From positions 1 to 52,108 of the forward strand of contig NZ_JACHXP010000024.1 of assembly GCF_014192215.1 (NCBI RefSeq): DNA of 52,108 bases, given 5' to 3'. The number at the start of each line of letters is the position of its first letter. The first letter of the stretch is position 1. Of this stretch, positions 9,169 through 18,044 are shown piece after piece. The position numbers and the translations under genes are program-made. The notes beneath the pieces were generated by a model, which saw only the letters and a program-made list of their open reading frames with translations, was not told the DNA's origin and ran no database searches. Source of the stretch: Halomonas cerina (lineage in GTDB: Bacteria > Pseudomonadota > Gammaproteobacteria > Pseudomonadales > Halomonadaceae).

Positions 9169-9627
9169 ATGCGACTGATCGCGATCGCCATTGCCGTGCT
9201 GGGGAGCAGCATGGCCGTCATTGCCGCGGAGGGCGAACTCGATGCCATGCGCGGCAACGTGCCGCTGCTGGAGGAGCGCACCCCCGAGCCGCTCTACGAC
9301 GTCGAGAATGAGGACCTGCGACGCGTCCGTGCCTACCCGATGCAGCCGCCCACCATCCCGCACAAGATCGACAACTACCAGGTCGACCTCAATGCCAACC
9401 GCTGCATGAGCTGCCATAGCCGGGTGCAGGTGGGGGAAAGCCAGGCGCCGATGGTCAGTGTGACTCACTACATGGATCGTGACGGCAACTTTCTTGCCGA
9501 CCTGTCGCCGCGCCGCTACTTCTGCAACCAGTGCCACGTGCCCCAGACGGATGCGCCTCCGGTGGTCGACAACACCTTCGTCGACATCGTCGAGCTCCTC
9601 CGCCAACCCCCTGACACGGAACCGTGA
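9169..9627 (+). CDS. napB: Periplasmic nitrate reductase dihaem cytochrome NapB
   Basis: 152 residues from the ATG at 9169, 11 bases after the napA stop. It has a signal peptide (MRLIAIAIAVLGSSMAVIAA) and two c-type haem sites, C79-MS-CH and C119-NQ-CH. NapB forms the electron-entry subunit of the NapAB complex and passes electrons from NapC to NapA. An open frame that starts earlier inside napA is not plausible as the start because it would lose the signal peptide. Confidence 0.95.
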   Translation: MRLIAIAIAVLGSSMAVIAAEGELDAMRGNVPLLEERTPEPLYDVENEDLRRVRAYPMQPPTIPHKIDNYQVDLNANRCMSCHSRVQVGESQAPMVSVTHYMDRDGNFLADLSPRRYFCNQCHVPQTDAPPVVDNTFVDIVELLRQPPDTEP

Positions 9628-9637
9628 GGGCTGCTGA

Positions 9638-10240
9638 ATGCTGAAACGAATCAAGAGCCTGCTGTCGACCTTCTGGCGCATCTTCCGCTCACCCAGCGGT
9701 TATCTCAGCCTCGGCTTCCTCACCGTGGGTGGCTTCATCGGCGGCGTGCTGTTCTGGGGTGGGTTCAATACCGCCATGGAGGCGACCAACACGGAGGCGT
9801 TCTGCATTAGCTGTCACGAGATGCGCAGCAACGTCTACGAGGAGATCCAGCCGACGATCCACTTCACCAACCGCTCGGGGGTGCGGGCCGTCTGTTCCGA
9901 CTGCCACGTGCCCCACGACTGGACCGACAAGATCGCCCGCAAGATGCAGGCGTCGAAGGAGGTGTGGGGCAAGATCTTCGGCACGATCAATACCCGCGAG
10001 AAATTTCTCGAGCATCGCCTGGAGATGGCCTCGCGCGAGTGGCGACGCTTCGAGGCCAACGACTCGCTCGAGTGTCGCAACTGCCATGACGAGGATGCCA
10101 TGGACTTCACCCGCCAAAGCCCCCGCGCGGCGGAGGCGCATCGGCGGGGCCTGATCGAGGGCGACGACACCTGCATCACCTGCCACAAGGGCATCGCCCA
10201 CGAGCTGCCCGACATGGCCGGCGTCGAGGGCTGGGAGTGA
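9638..10240 (+). CDS. napC: Membrane-anchored tetrahaem quinol dehydrogenase NapC
   Basis: 200 residues. One N-terminal transmembrane anchor ([19 protein letters not shown]) is followed by four haem motifs: C56-IS-CH, C86-SD-CH, C146-RN-CH and C179-IT-CH. NapC of the NapC/NirT family oxidises quinol and feeds NapAB. No napGH genes are present, so electrons must enter through NapC alone, as is common for napEFDABC operons. It is the last gene of the operon and ends 20 bases before the convergent HAD gene. Confidence 0.95.
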   Translation: MLKRIKSLLSTFWRIFRSPSGYLSLGFLTVGGFIGGVLFWGGFNTAMEATNTEAFCISCHEMRSNVYEEIQPTIHFTNRSGVRAVCSDCHVPHDWTDKIARKMQASKEVWGKIFGTINTREKFLEHRLEMASREWRRFEANDSLECRNCHDEDAMDFTRQSPRAAEAHRRGLIEGDDTCITCHKGIAHELPDMAGVEGWE

Positions 10241-10260
10241 TGGCCCGCAGGCAGGGTGCG

Positions 10261-10923
10261 TCACAGTCGAGCGAGTGCCGCTTCCAGGCCAGTCAGGTCC
10301 ACGATGGTGATCACGTCATCAGGAAAGGGCGAGGCGGTGGGGTCGGCGGTGACGCCGATGAAGGCGGTGCCGTTGGAACGGGCTGCCCGGTAGTCGTTGT
10401 AGGAGTCGCCGATCATCACGGTCTCGGCGGCGGCATGGTCGCGGCGCACCAGCAGGTTACGCAGGCCGGTGACCTTGTCCGGCGGGGCGCCGATCACCTC
10501 CACGAAGTAGCGATCGAGTCCGCGGCGCGTGACGATGGCGCGAAGCTCCGCCTCTGGGGTGGCCGAGAGCAGGTAAAGCGGTCGGGTGTCCTGCCAGCGT
10601 TCGAGGAAGGCCAGGGCCCCGGGGATGGGCGGGGCCTCCAGCAGGCGCTGCTCGACGCTGGCCTTGAAGCGCTGACACAAGTCGCGGATGCGCGCCTCCC
10701 CGGCATCACGGCCCAGGATCTGGCCTTCGATATGGCGGAACTTGACCTCCCGGGGCTGGCCGCCGCGGCGGCCGAGATAGGCGATCACGGCACGCCGGCG
10801 CTCTTCCGGTTCATCGGCGTAGAGGTCGGCGAAGGCCTGGCGCTTGAGGGTCGCCGAATCGAGGATCACGCCGTCGAAGTCGAAGACCAGCACGCGGCCG
10901 GGTCGGGAAGTTGCGTCGCTCAC
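10261..10923 (-). CDS. HAD-superfamily hydrolase
   Basis: 220 residues from the GTG at 10923, with GGAG six bases upstream; a TTG 18 codons earlier is less likely. The HAD motifs are clear: DFDGVILDS (motif I nucleophile Asp), LLSATP (motif II) and GDSYNDYRAARSNG (motif IV). A helical cap lies between motifs I and II, so this is subfamily I. It is probably a small-molecule phosphatase such as a phosphoglycolate-type enzyme; the substrate is unknown. A diverged fragment of the same gene's 3' end lies at 4862-4976 on the other side of nap. Confidence 0.85.
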   Translation of the reverse strand: MSDATSRPGRVLVFDFDGVILDSATLKRQAFADLYADEPEERRRAVIAYLGRRGGQPREVKFRHIEGQILGRDAGEARIRDLCQRFKASVEQRLLEAPPIPGALAFLERWQDTRPLYLLSATPEAELRAIVTRRGLDRYFVEVIGAPPDKVTGLRNLLVRRDHAAAETVMIGDSYNDYRAARSNGTAFIGVTADPTASPFPDDVITIVDLTGLEAALARL

Positions 10924-10981
10924 GGGCTTCTCCACCTCGTCACCATCTGCACGTTCACCATCCTGGCGCTCCACCAACAGG

Positions 10982-11004
10982 AACGCGGCCCGGTGGGCCG
11001 CGTT
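10982..11004 (-). terminator. Hairpin between tctA and the HAD gene
   Basis: A perfect 10-bp GC-rich stem (AACGCGGCCC / GGGCCGCGTT) with a 3-base loop lies 18 bases after the tctA stop on the minus strand. No strong T run follows, so it may be a weak terminator or an mRNA-end stabiliser. Confidence 0.55.
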
Positions 11005-11022
11005 GTTGCCGCAGGGGAGTGA

Positions 11023-12525
11023 TCAGTGTCGCCGGATTCGACGCATCAGCCAAGGCTTGACCGGCGTCTGGCCGAGCAGTACCAGCACGATCACCGCGGT
11101 CAGCACCAGCGAGAGCGGGTTGGTGACCAGGGCCAGCAGGAAGTCGCTGCCGCTGTCGCCCACCGAGGACATCGCCTGGCGATAGGTCTTGTCGAGCAGC
11201 GGGCCGAGGATCACGCCGAGGATGATCGGGCCGGTCTGGAAGCCGAAGACCTTGAGCCAGTAGCCGAGGATGCCGAAGCCGAGCATCCAGTAGACCTCCA
11301 TCATGTTGCTGTTGATGGAGTAGGTGCCGACCACGCAGAGCACCAGGATCAGCGGGATCAGCACCGCCTTGGGCACCTCGACCACCTTGGTGAAGATCTT
11401 GATGCCAGTGAGGCCGAACAGCAGCAGGAAGAGGTTGGCCAGCGCCAGGTTGCCCACGGTGAACCAGAAGATGTGCGGCGTCTCGATCATCAGCATGGGG
11501 CCGGGGTTGAGGCCATGGATGACCAGGGCGCCGATGATCACGGCGGTGACCGCATCGCCGGGCATACCGAGAGTGAGCATGGGCACGTAGGCTCCGCCCA
11601 CGGCCGCATTGTTGGCGGTCTCGGGGGCCACCAGGCCTTCGTAGGCCCCCTCGCCGAACGGCTTGGAGGGGTTCTTGACGGTGCGTTTGGCATGGTCGTA
11701 GGCAAACAGCGAGGCGATGTCACCGCCGGTACCGGGCAGGGCGCCGACGATCACGCCGATGATCGAGGTGCGTACCGATAGCGGCAGGTACTTCAGCACC
11801 ATCTTGAGCGGCGGGATGATCTTGTCGACCTTCTGCTTGACCGGCACCACGTTGAGGTTGTGCAGCTGGTAGAAGGCCTCAGCGGCACCGAACAGGCCGA
11901 TCATCACTACCACGTAGTGGATACCGCCGAGCAGCTCCATGCTGCCCAGGGTCATGCGTGGCTGGGCGGTGACCATGTCCATGCCGACCAGGCCGATGAT
12001 AGCGCCCAGGGCCACGGAGAAGATGCCGCGAGCCAGGGACTTGCCGGAGAGAGTGCTGACCAACAGCAGGCCGAGGATGGCGATCAGGAAGTAGTCGCGG
12101 GGCGCGAACTCAAGCGCCATGTCGGCCAGGTAGGGGGCGCTGCCGGCCAGCACCAGGGTGCCGATCAGCCCGCCGATCACCGACATCACGGTGCTCAGGC
12201 CAATGGCCTGGCCCGCCTCGCCCCGTTGGGCCAGCGGGTAGCCGTCGAAGGCGGTGACCACCGCCGAGGGCGCGCCGGGGATATTGAGCAGGATGGCGGT
12301 GCGTGAGCCACCGTAGACGCCGCCTACGTAGATGCCCACCATCAGCGCCAGGGCGTTGTTGATGTCCCAGGAGAAGGTGAAGGAGATCAGGATCGACGCC
12401 GCCATGGTCACGGAGAGACCGGGGATGGCGCCGACATAGATGCCGGCCAGGGTGCCCAGCGCCGTCAGCAGCAGCAGCTGGGGGTCCAGCCAGGCCATCA
12501 GTAAATAGGAGAAGGTGTCACTCAT
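11023..12525 (-). CDS. tctA: Tripartite tricarboxylate transporter large permease TctA
   Basis: 500 residues with about a dozen hydrophobic segments. Family motifs are present: GIYVGAIPGLSVTMAA and YGGSRTAILLNIPGAPSAV near the N-terminus, and the repeat-related GALPGTGGDIASLFAY and TLGMPGDAVTAVIIGAL further on. TctA is the large membrane subunit of TTT systems, which take up carboxylates by ion coupling with a periplasmic binding protein. It is the last gene of tctCBA and has GAGG ahead of its start. The quinate and protocatechuate genes across the divergent promoter suggest an aromatic or hydroaromatic acid rather than citrate as substrate; that is inference. Confidence 0.93.
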   Translation of the reverse strand: MSDTFSYLLMAWLDPQLLLLTALGTLAGIYVGAIPGLSVTMAASILISFTFSWDINNALALMVGIYVGGVYGGSRTAILLNIPGAPSAVVTAFDGYPLAQRGEAGQAIGLSTVMSVIGGLIGTLVLAGSAPYLADMALEFAPRDYFLIAILGLLLVSTLSGKSLARGIFSVALGAIIGLVGMDMVTAQPRMTLGSMELLGGIHYVVVMIGLFGAAEAFYQLHNLNVVPVKQKVDKIIPPLKMVLKYLPLSVRTSIIGVIVGALPGTGGDIASLFAYDHAKRTVKNPSKPFGEGAYEGLVAPETANNAAVGGAYVPMLTLGMPGDAVTAVIIGALVIHGLNPGPMLMIETPHIFWFTVGNLALANLFLLLFGLTGIKIFTKVVEVPKAVLIPLILVLCVVGTYSINSNMMEVYWMLGFGILGYWLKVFGFQTGPIILGVILGPLLDKTYRQAMSSVGDSGSDFLLALVTNPLSLVLTAVIVLVLLGQTPVKPWLMRRIRRH

Positions 12526-12540
12526 CGAAGGCCTCGGGGG

Positions 12541-13017
12541 TCAGGGGAGGTAGACGCGGAACACCAGGGTGAACAGCACGTAGATCACGGCGAGGGACCC
12601 GCCGGCGATGACCAGCGAGCTGATGACCCTGCCCTGCCGGTAGTAGATGAACAGCAGCGCCAAAAACAGGAAGGTGCTGACATAGAAGCTGAACCAGACG
12701 ATGGCGACGAGGTAGGCCACCGCCACCAGCGTGAAGACCACGATATGCGGCTGGAAGTGCTCCTTCCAGAACACCTGGAACTCGTGGCGGGCATCGCGGA
12801 TCCGGGGGTCGCGGCGCTTGTGGCGGTGACTGAACAGGATCACCGCCGAGGAGGCGATCATCACCAACGCCAGCCCCACCGGGAAGGAGCCGGGCGAGTT
12901 GAGGGAGGGGATGCCGTCGATGCGGTAGGCCTCGACGAGCACGCCGATGCTGAACAGCATCAGCAGCCAGTCGAAGGCCTTTTCCCCCGCCTGTACGCGC
13001 TCGAATTTCTGACTCAT
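12541..13017 (-). CDS. tctB: Tripartite tricarboxylate transporter small permease TctB
   Basis: 158 residues with four hydrophobic segments, normal for TctB (DUF1468). The N-terminus FDWLLMLFSIGVLVEAYRI contains the first helix, and the protein ends VIYVLFTLVFRVYLP. It sits between tctC and tctA with 15 bases to tctA, and its ribosome site (GGAG) abuts a long hairpin. TctB is the poorly conserved small membrane subunit; together with TctA it forms the translocator. Confidence 0.9.
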   Translation of the reverse strand: MSQKFERVQAGEKAFDWLLMLFSIGVLVEAYRIDGIPSLNSPGSFPVGLALVMIASSAVILFSHRHKRRDPRIRDARHEFQVFWKEHFQPHIVVFTLVAVAYLVAIVWFSFYVSTFLFLALLFIYYRQGRVISSLVIAGGSLAVIYVLFTLVFRVYLP

Positions 13018-13029
13018 GTCATGACTCCG

Positions 13030-13059
13030 GGGGAGGCCGGGCGTAAGCCCGGCCTCCCC
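13030..13059 (-). other. Intra-operon hairpin between tctC and tctB
   Basis: A 13-bp perfect GC-rich stem with a GTAA/TTAC loop lies between the tctC stop and the tctB ribosome site. There is no T tract, so it is not a standard terminator. It more likely protects the 3' end of the tctC message or lowers readthrough, so that the binding protein is made in excess over the permease. Confidence 0.6.
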
Positions 13060-13080
13060 GTCAGCTGGGTAGGGATGGGA

Positions 13081-14088
13081 TCAAGGGCGCGGGATGCCCA
13101 GCTCCTCGGGGGTGGCCTCGAGGATCTCGGCATCGGCCTCGTACATGGCCCAGGCGGTCACCGACTGCCAGTTGTCCAGGTACTGCTCGGCCTCCTCGCC
13201 ATGGAGGTTGAGCACCTCGGCGCCGAAGTTCTCCATGAAGTCGCCGAACTCCTCGCTGGCCACGGCCTGCTCGTAGGCATCTGCCAGCACTTTCTTGGCT
13301 TCCTCCGGGGCATCCTGGTGGACGAAGACCCCCCAGAACGGGCCCCAAGGCAGGAAGGACTCGATGTCCGGCAGGGCCTGGGTGATCGGCGGCACGCCCG
13401 GCAGCGCCTCGATTTCCTCGCTGGTCAGCACGGCCAGGCCCTTCATCTTGCCGCTGCGGATCTGCTCGCCGGCGGCGGCCAGGCTCAGCGGCATGAAGTC
13501 GATGTGGCCGCCCAGCATGGCGGTGATGCCGGGGCCGTCGCCACCGAAGGTGACGTTGCGCACGTCCAGCTCATCCACGGCGTTGACCATGGCCAGCACG
13601 GTACTGGGCAGGCCCCCTGCGCCGGTGCCCCCCATGCGCAGCTCACCCGGGTTCGCCTGCGCGTGTTCCAGCAGCTCGGCGAAGCTGTCGAACTGGCTGT
13701 CCGCGGGGGCAGCGATCACCACCAGCCCCTGGCCGATGATGTTGACGCTATGCATGTCGTCATAGGTGAAATCGGCCAGGCCCATCAGCGGGTAGAGCAG
13801 CGGGTTCTCGGCGCCGTAGAGCAGGTTATAGCCATCGGGACGCTGGCGCATCACGTGGTTCATGCCGATGACCCCGGTGCCGCCGGGGCGATTGGTCAGG
13901 ATGATGGTGGTATCGAGGATGTCCTCGACGTGGGGGGTGAGGCTGCGGGCCACGTTGTCGGTGGCGCCGCCGGCGCCCCACTGGATGGTGCCCTGGATGT
14001 TGCGCTCGGGATACTCGGCAAGCGCCGTGCCGGCCATGGCGGCGGCGCCGATGGCAAGCGCAAGACGGGTGAAGGTGGGCTGGAACAT
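13081..14088 (-). CDS. tctC: Tripartite tricarboxylate transporter substrate-binding protein TctC
   Basis: 335 residues from the ATG at 14088, which follows GGAGG. Signal peptide MFQPTFTRLALAIGAAAMAG, cleavage near ALA-EYP. The mature start PERNIQGTIQWGAGGATDN, followed by ILTNRPGGTGVIG, is the typical Bug/TctC pattern. It should bind a carboxylate in the periplasm and deliver it to TctAB. The second TctC-like protein at 18045-19052 has the same length and shares long blocks with it (for example GELRMGGTGAGGLPSTVLAM). Two different operator-like sites lie 80-130 bases upstream. Confidence 0.93.
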   Translation of the reverse strand: MFQPTFTRLALAIGAAAMAGTALAEYPERNIQGTIQWGAGGATDNVARSLTPHVEDILDTTIILTNRPGGTGVIGMNHVMRQRPDGYNLLYGAENPLLYPLMGLADFTYDDMHSVNIIGQGLVVIAAPADSQFDSFAELLEHAQANPGELRMGGTGAGGLPSTVLAMVNAVDELDVRNVTFGGDGPGITAMLGGHIDFMPLSLAAAGEQIRSGKMKGLAVLTSEEIEALPGVPPITQALPDIESFLPWGPFWGVFVHQDAPEEAKKVLADAYEQAVASEEFGDFMENFGAEVLNLHGEEAEQYLDNWQSVTAWAMYEADAEILEATPEELGIPRP

Positions 14089-14167
14089 GCGGGATCCTCC
14101 GAGGGTATTGTTTGTTGGTTTGTGATGCAGTGGCCCGCGTGCCACGGGACCGGGTGAACGGGCTTTC

Positions 14168-14219
14168 GTTCGGCTTACGAACTTCAAGTGCTGGTTGCGA
14201 ACACTAGAACTCGTTTCCA
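14168..14219. promoter_or_regulatory. Two operator types upstream of tctC
   Basis: GTTCG-gctta-CGAAC (14168-14182) is a perfect inverted repeat with a 5-base spacer, and a second CGAAC half-site lies 20 bases on at 14198-14202. Right beside it TAGAA-ctcgt-TTCCA (14205-14219) is a different inverted repeat. The first type also occurs at pcaR/pcaB and pcaI and resembles the P. putida PcaR site; the second also occurs before the flavoprotein gene and the second iclR gene. The 473 bases between tctC and quiC hold no gene. Confidence 0.6.
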
Positions 14220-14409
14220 ATACTGTCAATGCAAGAGAATGCGATCTAAGACCATGGTCGTATAGAAACGCTGACTCCCTCCCTGTCGGTAGGGGAATAT
14301 CGATAACGTCCTGTATATAAGGCGCTGCCTTCTATAGTAGTCACTATGGGCAACGGGAGGCGGATCAACGAAGCCTTCCGCAGCCTCTTGCCAACTGCCC
14401 CCCGGCATC

Positions 14410-14443
14410 GTGCATAATGCGAACTTTAGAACGCTATGCGAAC
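14410..14443. promoter_or_regulatory. Paired PcaR-like half-sites upstream of quiC
   Basis: ATGCGAAC occurs twice, with its CGAAC at 14420-14424 and 14439-14443, 19 bases apart. The first sits in GTGCA-taatg-CGAAC, close to the reverse complement of the P. putida pcaI operator as I remember it. They lie about 120-150 bases before the quiC start. The 19-20 base spacing between tandem sites recurs at pcaB and pcaI. Confidence 0.5.
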
Positions 14444-14561
14444 AACAGAACCGGGTTCCGATTAGGCTTGCCTGCGGCGATCCCGGTGATCAAGAATGAA
14501 CGAGGCCTTTCGGGAGCGACGGCGCGACGCCGCTCTCATGGTTGCGTCCCTGGAGGATACG

Positions 14562-16406
14562 ATGCGTGCCATTGCCACCGTCTGCCTGAGCGGCGACCTG
14601 CAAAGCAAGCTCGAGGCCATCGCCCGAGCCGGCTTCGACGGCGTCGAGATCTTCGAGAATGACCTGCTCTCCTTCGACGGCTCGCCCGAGGAGGTCCGCC
14701 AGCTCTGCGAGCACCTGGGCCTGGCCATTGTCGCCTTCCAGCCCTTCCGCGATTTCGAGGCCATGCCTGAGCCCCAGCGCAGCCGTAACCTGCAGCGCGC
14801 CGAACGCAAGTTCGACCTGATGGAACAGCTCGGCACCGACTTCCTGCTGGTGTGCAGCAACGTGTCGCCCCAGGCCGTCAACGACCTGGACCGGGCCGCC
14901 GCCGACCTGCGCGAGCTGGCCGAGCGAGCGCAGCAGCGCGGCATCCGCATCGGCTTCGAGGCACTGGCTTGGGGGCGGCATATCTCCGACTACCGTGACG
15001 CCTGGGAGGTGGTGCGTCGCGCTGACCATCCCGCCCTGGGGGTGGTGCTCGACAGCTTCCATATCCTCTCCCGTGGCCATGATCTCTCCACCATCGGCCG
15101 GATCCCTCGGGAGAAGATCTTCTTCGTCCAGGTGGCCGACGCACCGTTGCTGGACATGGACATCCTGCAATGGAGCCGCCACTTCCGCTGCTTTCCCGGT
15201 CAGGGGCGTCTGCCGTTGAAGGCCTTCATGGAGGCGCTGGCAACATCCGGCTACGACGGGCCGCTGTCGCTGGAGATCTTCAGCGACGCCTTCCGTGCCG
15301 CGCCTACCGATGCCACGGCCCTGGACGGCTTGCGCTCGCTGATCTGGCTGGAAAACCTGCTGCCCGAAGGCCCTTGGGCCGACCGAATCCCGCCGGCCCC
15401 GCGCTACCACGGTATCCACTTCATCGAGTTCACCCTTGACGAAGAAAGCGCCGCGCCACTGGGCGAGTTCATCGGTGCCCTGGGCTTTCGCCACGTCGGG
15501 CGACATCGCTCCAAGAACGTCGAGCTCTGGAAGCAGGGAGACATCCATTTGGTGCTCAACTTCGAGACCGACAGCTTCGCCCACACCTTTCGCCTGCTGC
15601 ATGGCACCTCGGTGTGTGCGGTGGGCTTCCGGGTTGACGATGTGGAGCGGGTCCTGGCGCGGGCCCGTGCCTTCAAGGCACCGACCTATCGCGGTCAGAC
15701 CGGTGAGGGCGAGATGGAGATTCCCGCCCTGCGCGGTATCGAGGGTAGCCTGGTCTACTTGGTGGACGATGAAGCCGCCGGCGACCTGCAGTGGCGCACC
15801 GACTTTGAGCTCTTCGATCAGGCAAGCCGCGACGAGGCCGGCCTGACCCGCGTCGATCATCTTTCCTATGTGCTGCCGGCCACTCAGCTGCTGGGCTGGC
15901 AGCTCTTCTACCATACGGTATTCGGCTTCGAGGCGGAGCCTGAGCACGAGATCGTCGATCCCCATGGCATGATGGTCAGCCAGGCGGTGAACAGTCCCGA
16001 TCGCAGCATTCGCCTGCCGCTGACCGTCTCCCAGGCCCAGGATACTCAGCCCGGGCGCTTCCTCAGCGAGTTCCGCGGCGGCGTGCAGCAGATCGCCTTC
16101 GCGAGCCGCGACATCTTCGCCACGGTGGATGAGCTCAAGGCCCGCGGCCTACCGCTGTTGAAGATCCCCCAGAACTACTACGACGACCTGGAGGCGCGCT
16201 TCGATCTTGACGAGGAACTGCTCAATGCCCTGCGCTCACGCAACATCCTCTTCGACCGTAACGATCAGGGCGACTTCTTCCACGCCTATACCGAGACCTT
16301 CTCGGGGCGCTTCTTCTTCGAGATCGTCGAGCGACGTGGCCGCTACAACCAGTTCGGCGAGGCGAACGCGGGCATTCGACTGGCCGCTCAAGCTGCCCAG
16401 CGCTGA
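14562..16406 (+). CDS. quiC: 3-dehydroshikimate dehydratase, two-domain QuiC type
   Basis: 614 residues from the ATG at 14562, with GGAGG five bases upstream; the frame extends 22 codons further 5' without a good ribosome site. Residues ~1-270 are a xylose-isomerase-like TIM barrel with metal-ligand patterns IGFEALAWG, LGVVLDSFHI and LSLEIFSD, the catalytic domain of metal-dependent 3-dehydroshikimate dehydratases. Residues ~285-600 are a VOC/4-hydroxyphenylpyruvate-dioxygenase-like region (HGIHFIEFTLDEE; VDHLSYVLPA). This fusion is known from Pseudomonas putida QuiC1. The enzyme converts 3-dehydroshikimate to protocatechuate and so feeds the pca genes. Confidence 0.9.
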   Translation: MRAIATVCLSGDLQSKLEAIARAGFDGVEIFENDLLSFDGSPEEVRQLCEHLGLAIVAFQPFRDFEAMPEPQRSRNLQRAERKFDLMEQLGTDFLLVCSNVSPQAVNDLDRAAADLRELAERAQQRGIRIGFEALAWGRHISDYRDAWEVVRRADHPALGVVLDSFHILSRGHDLSTIGRIPREKIFFVQVADAPLLDMDILQWSRHFRCFPGQGRLPLKAFMEALATSGYDGPLSLEIFSDAFRAAPTDATALDGLRSLIWLENLLPEGPWADRIPPAPRYHGIHFIEFTLDEESAAPLGEFIGALGFRHVGRHRSKNVELWKQGDIHLVLNFETDSFAHTFRLLHGTSVCAVGFRVDDVERVLARARAFKAPTYRGQTGEGEMEIPALRGIEGSLVYLVDDEAAGDLQWRTDFELFDQASRDEAGLTRVDHLSYVLPATQLLGWQLFYHTVFGFEAEPEHEIVDPHGMMVSQAVNSPDRSIRLPLTVSQAQDTQPGRFLSEFRGGVQQIAFASRDIFATVDELKARGLPLLKIPQNYYDDLEARFDLDEELLNALRSRNILFDRNDQGDFFHAYTETFSGRFFFEIVERRGRYNQFGEANAGIRLAAQAAQR

Positions 16407-16426
16407 GGCGACAGCACACAACCATC

Positions 16427-16449
16427 GGGAGCGGCCGGCGGCCGCTCCC
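16427..16449. other. Hairpin between quiC and the shikimate dehydrogenase gene
   Basis: A perfect 10-bp stem (GGGAGCGGCC / GGCCGCTCCC, loop GGC) lies in the 60-base gap, directly before the ribosome site of the next gene. It lacks a T tract, so it is probably an attenuating or message-stabilising structure inside the operon rather than a terminator. Confidence 0.5.
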
Positions 16450-16466
16450 ACCCCTGGAGGATAGCG

Positions 16467-17333
16467 ATGAAACTCGGTCTGATCGGCAAGGCCATCATGA
16501 ATTCCAGCTCCCCGGACCTGCACGTGCGGCTCGGCAAGCTGACCGGCATTCCCACCACCTATGATCTGTTCGACGCCAACGAGCAGCCCATCGACTCGCT
16601 GGAGAGCCAGGTGCGCAAGGTCATCGCCGAGGGCTACCGTGGGGTCAACGTCACTTATCCCTGGAAGGAGGAGGCGGTGCGGCTGGCCGATCGGCCTTCC
16701 GAGGGGGCCCGCCTGGTGGGGGCCGCCAACACCCTGGTGTTCGAGAAGGGCGAGATCGTTGCCGAGAACACCGACTTCACCGGTTTCATCAGCGGCTTCC
16801 GGGCGACGCTGGGCGAGCGTGCGCCGGGCCGGGTGCTGTTGATCGGCACCGGCGGTGTGGGCAAGGCGGTGGCCTTCGGGCTCGGCAAGCTGGGGGCCAG
16901 CGAGGTGATCCTGATGGACCTGGACGAGAGCAAGTCGCGCCAGCTCGCCGGCGAACTCGAGGCCGAGGGCTTCAAGGCCTCGATCATCACCGCCGACCAG
17001 CTCGCCGAGACGGTGCCCAACTGCGATGGCCTGGTCAACTGTACCCCCATCGGACACGAGAAGAGCCCGGGCTGCCCGCTGCCCAAGGAACTGATCGCCG
17101 CCCACCACTGGATCTTCGATGCGGTCTATGTGCCGGCGGTCACCGAGTTCATCGCCGCCGCCAAAGCGGCCGGGGCCAGCGTGGTGAGCGGGGTGAGTCT
17201 GTTCGTCTTCCAGGGCGTCGACGCCTACAAGCTGTTCTGCGAGGATGCTGCCAAGCGCGCCGCCGCCGAGGAGCAGGCCGAGACGCTGTTCGCCCACTAC
17301 AAGCGAGAACTGCTCAAGGAGAATGACGCATGA
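16467..17333 (+). CDS. Catabolic shikimate/quinate dehydrogenase (AroE-like, NAD type)
   Basis: 288 residues. Hallmarks of the AroE/YdiB fold are NVTYPWKE (catalytic Lys), NTDFTGF (catalytic Asp) and the Rossmann motif GTGGVGKA. The loop after beta-2 reads MDLDESK instead of the NRT motif that binds NADP in biosynthetic AroE, which points to NAD and a degradative role, as in the RifI2/QsuD-like branch. It should oxidise shikimate and/or quinate to the 3-dehydro compounds. Position between the dehydratase quiC and the type II dehydroquinase supports this. Substrate preference cannot be settled from sequence alone. Confidence 0.85.
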   Translation: MKLGLIGKAIMNSSSPDLHVRLGKLTGIPTTYDLFDANEQPIDSLESQVRKVIAEGYRGVNVTYPWKEEAVRLADRPSEGARLVGAANTLVFEKGEIVAENTDFTGFISGFRATLGERAPGRVLLIGTGGVGKAVAFGLGKLGASEVILMDLDESKSRQLAGELEAEGFKASIITADQLAETVPNCDGLVNCTPIGHEKSPGCPLPKELIAAHHWIFDAVYVPAVTEFIAAAKAAGASVVSGVSLFVFQGVDAYKLFCEDAAKRAAAEEQAETLFAHYKRELLKENDA

Positions 17334-17779
17334 GTCAGGGCAAGGTCCGGGTGCTGCACGGCCCCAACCTCAATCTGCTGGGGACTCGCCAGCCGGAAAT
17401 CTACGGCCGCGAGACGCTGGCCGACGTCGACAACGCCCTGCGCGAGAAGGCGCTGCTGGCCGGCTGGGAGGTCGAGTGCTTGCAGAGCAACCACGAGGGC
17501 GAGCTGATCGACGCCATCCATGCCGCGCGCCTGGACGGCAGCGTGGCGATCATCATCAACCCGGCGGCCTATACGCATACGTCTGTGGCGATCCTCGACG
17601 CCCTGAACGCCTTCGAGGGCCAGGTCTATGAAGTGCATATCTCCAACGTGCACAAACGCGAGAGCTTTCGCCACCACTCCTACGTCTCTCTACGTGCCGA
17701 CGGGGTGATCGCCGGCCTGGGCACCCAGGGTTACCAGGCGGCGCTGGACGCGGTGATCAAGGCGGCCGTCAAGGGCTGA
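17330..17779 (+). CDS. aroQ: Type II 3-dehydroquinate dehydratase
   Basis: 149 residues, normal for the dodecameric type II enzyme. Motifs are [17 protein letters not shown] (catalytic Tyr and Arg), [11 protein letters not shown] (substrate binding) and [17 protein letters not shown] (catalytic His). It interconverts 3-dehydroquinate and 3-dehydroshikimate. The start overlaps the stop of the preceding dehydrogenase gene (ATGA), so it is translationally coupled to the catabolic module and probably serves quinate breakdown (quiB role) rather than biosynthesis. The following 265 bases up to tctC2 hold no recognisable gene. Confidence 0.93.
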   Translation: MSQGKVRVLHGPNLNLLGTRQPEIYGRETLADVDNALREKALLAGWEVECLQSNHEGELIDAIHAARLDGSVAIIINPAAYTHTSVAILDALNAFEGQVYEVHISNVHKRESFRHHSYVSLRADGVIAGLGTQGYQAALDAVIKAAVKG

Positions 17780-18044
17780 ACCTGCGCGTCTTTTCCTCGC
17801 CAGCCCTTCTGATCATCCTCTCCCCGGGCCCGGCACGCCTCGGGCCGGCTCGGGTTTCTCACCTGCAAGGGACACGTCGTCGAGATGACCTGATCCGCGG
17901 CCGCACTGAGTCCAGCCTGCTGCGCTGCAGCAAACCTTCTACCGGCTCGCCGCTGTAGCAAGACCTTTTGAACCAGGTCATGGCGGCCTGTCCTCGAAGA
18001 ACGACTAGAGTGTGATCAGAACCTACCCATGTAGGAGGGGAAAG

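Noticed and set aside
17825..17850. Terminator after aroQ
   Set aside because: GGCCCG and CGGGCC can pair, but the stem is short, overlaps several alternative pairings and has no clear T run, so it is not listed as a feature.
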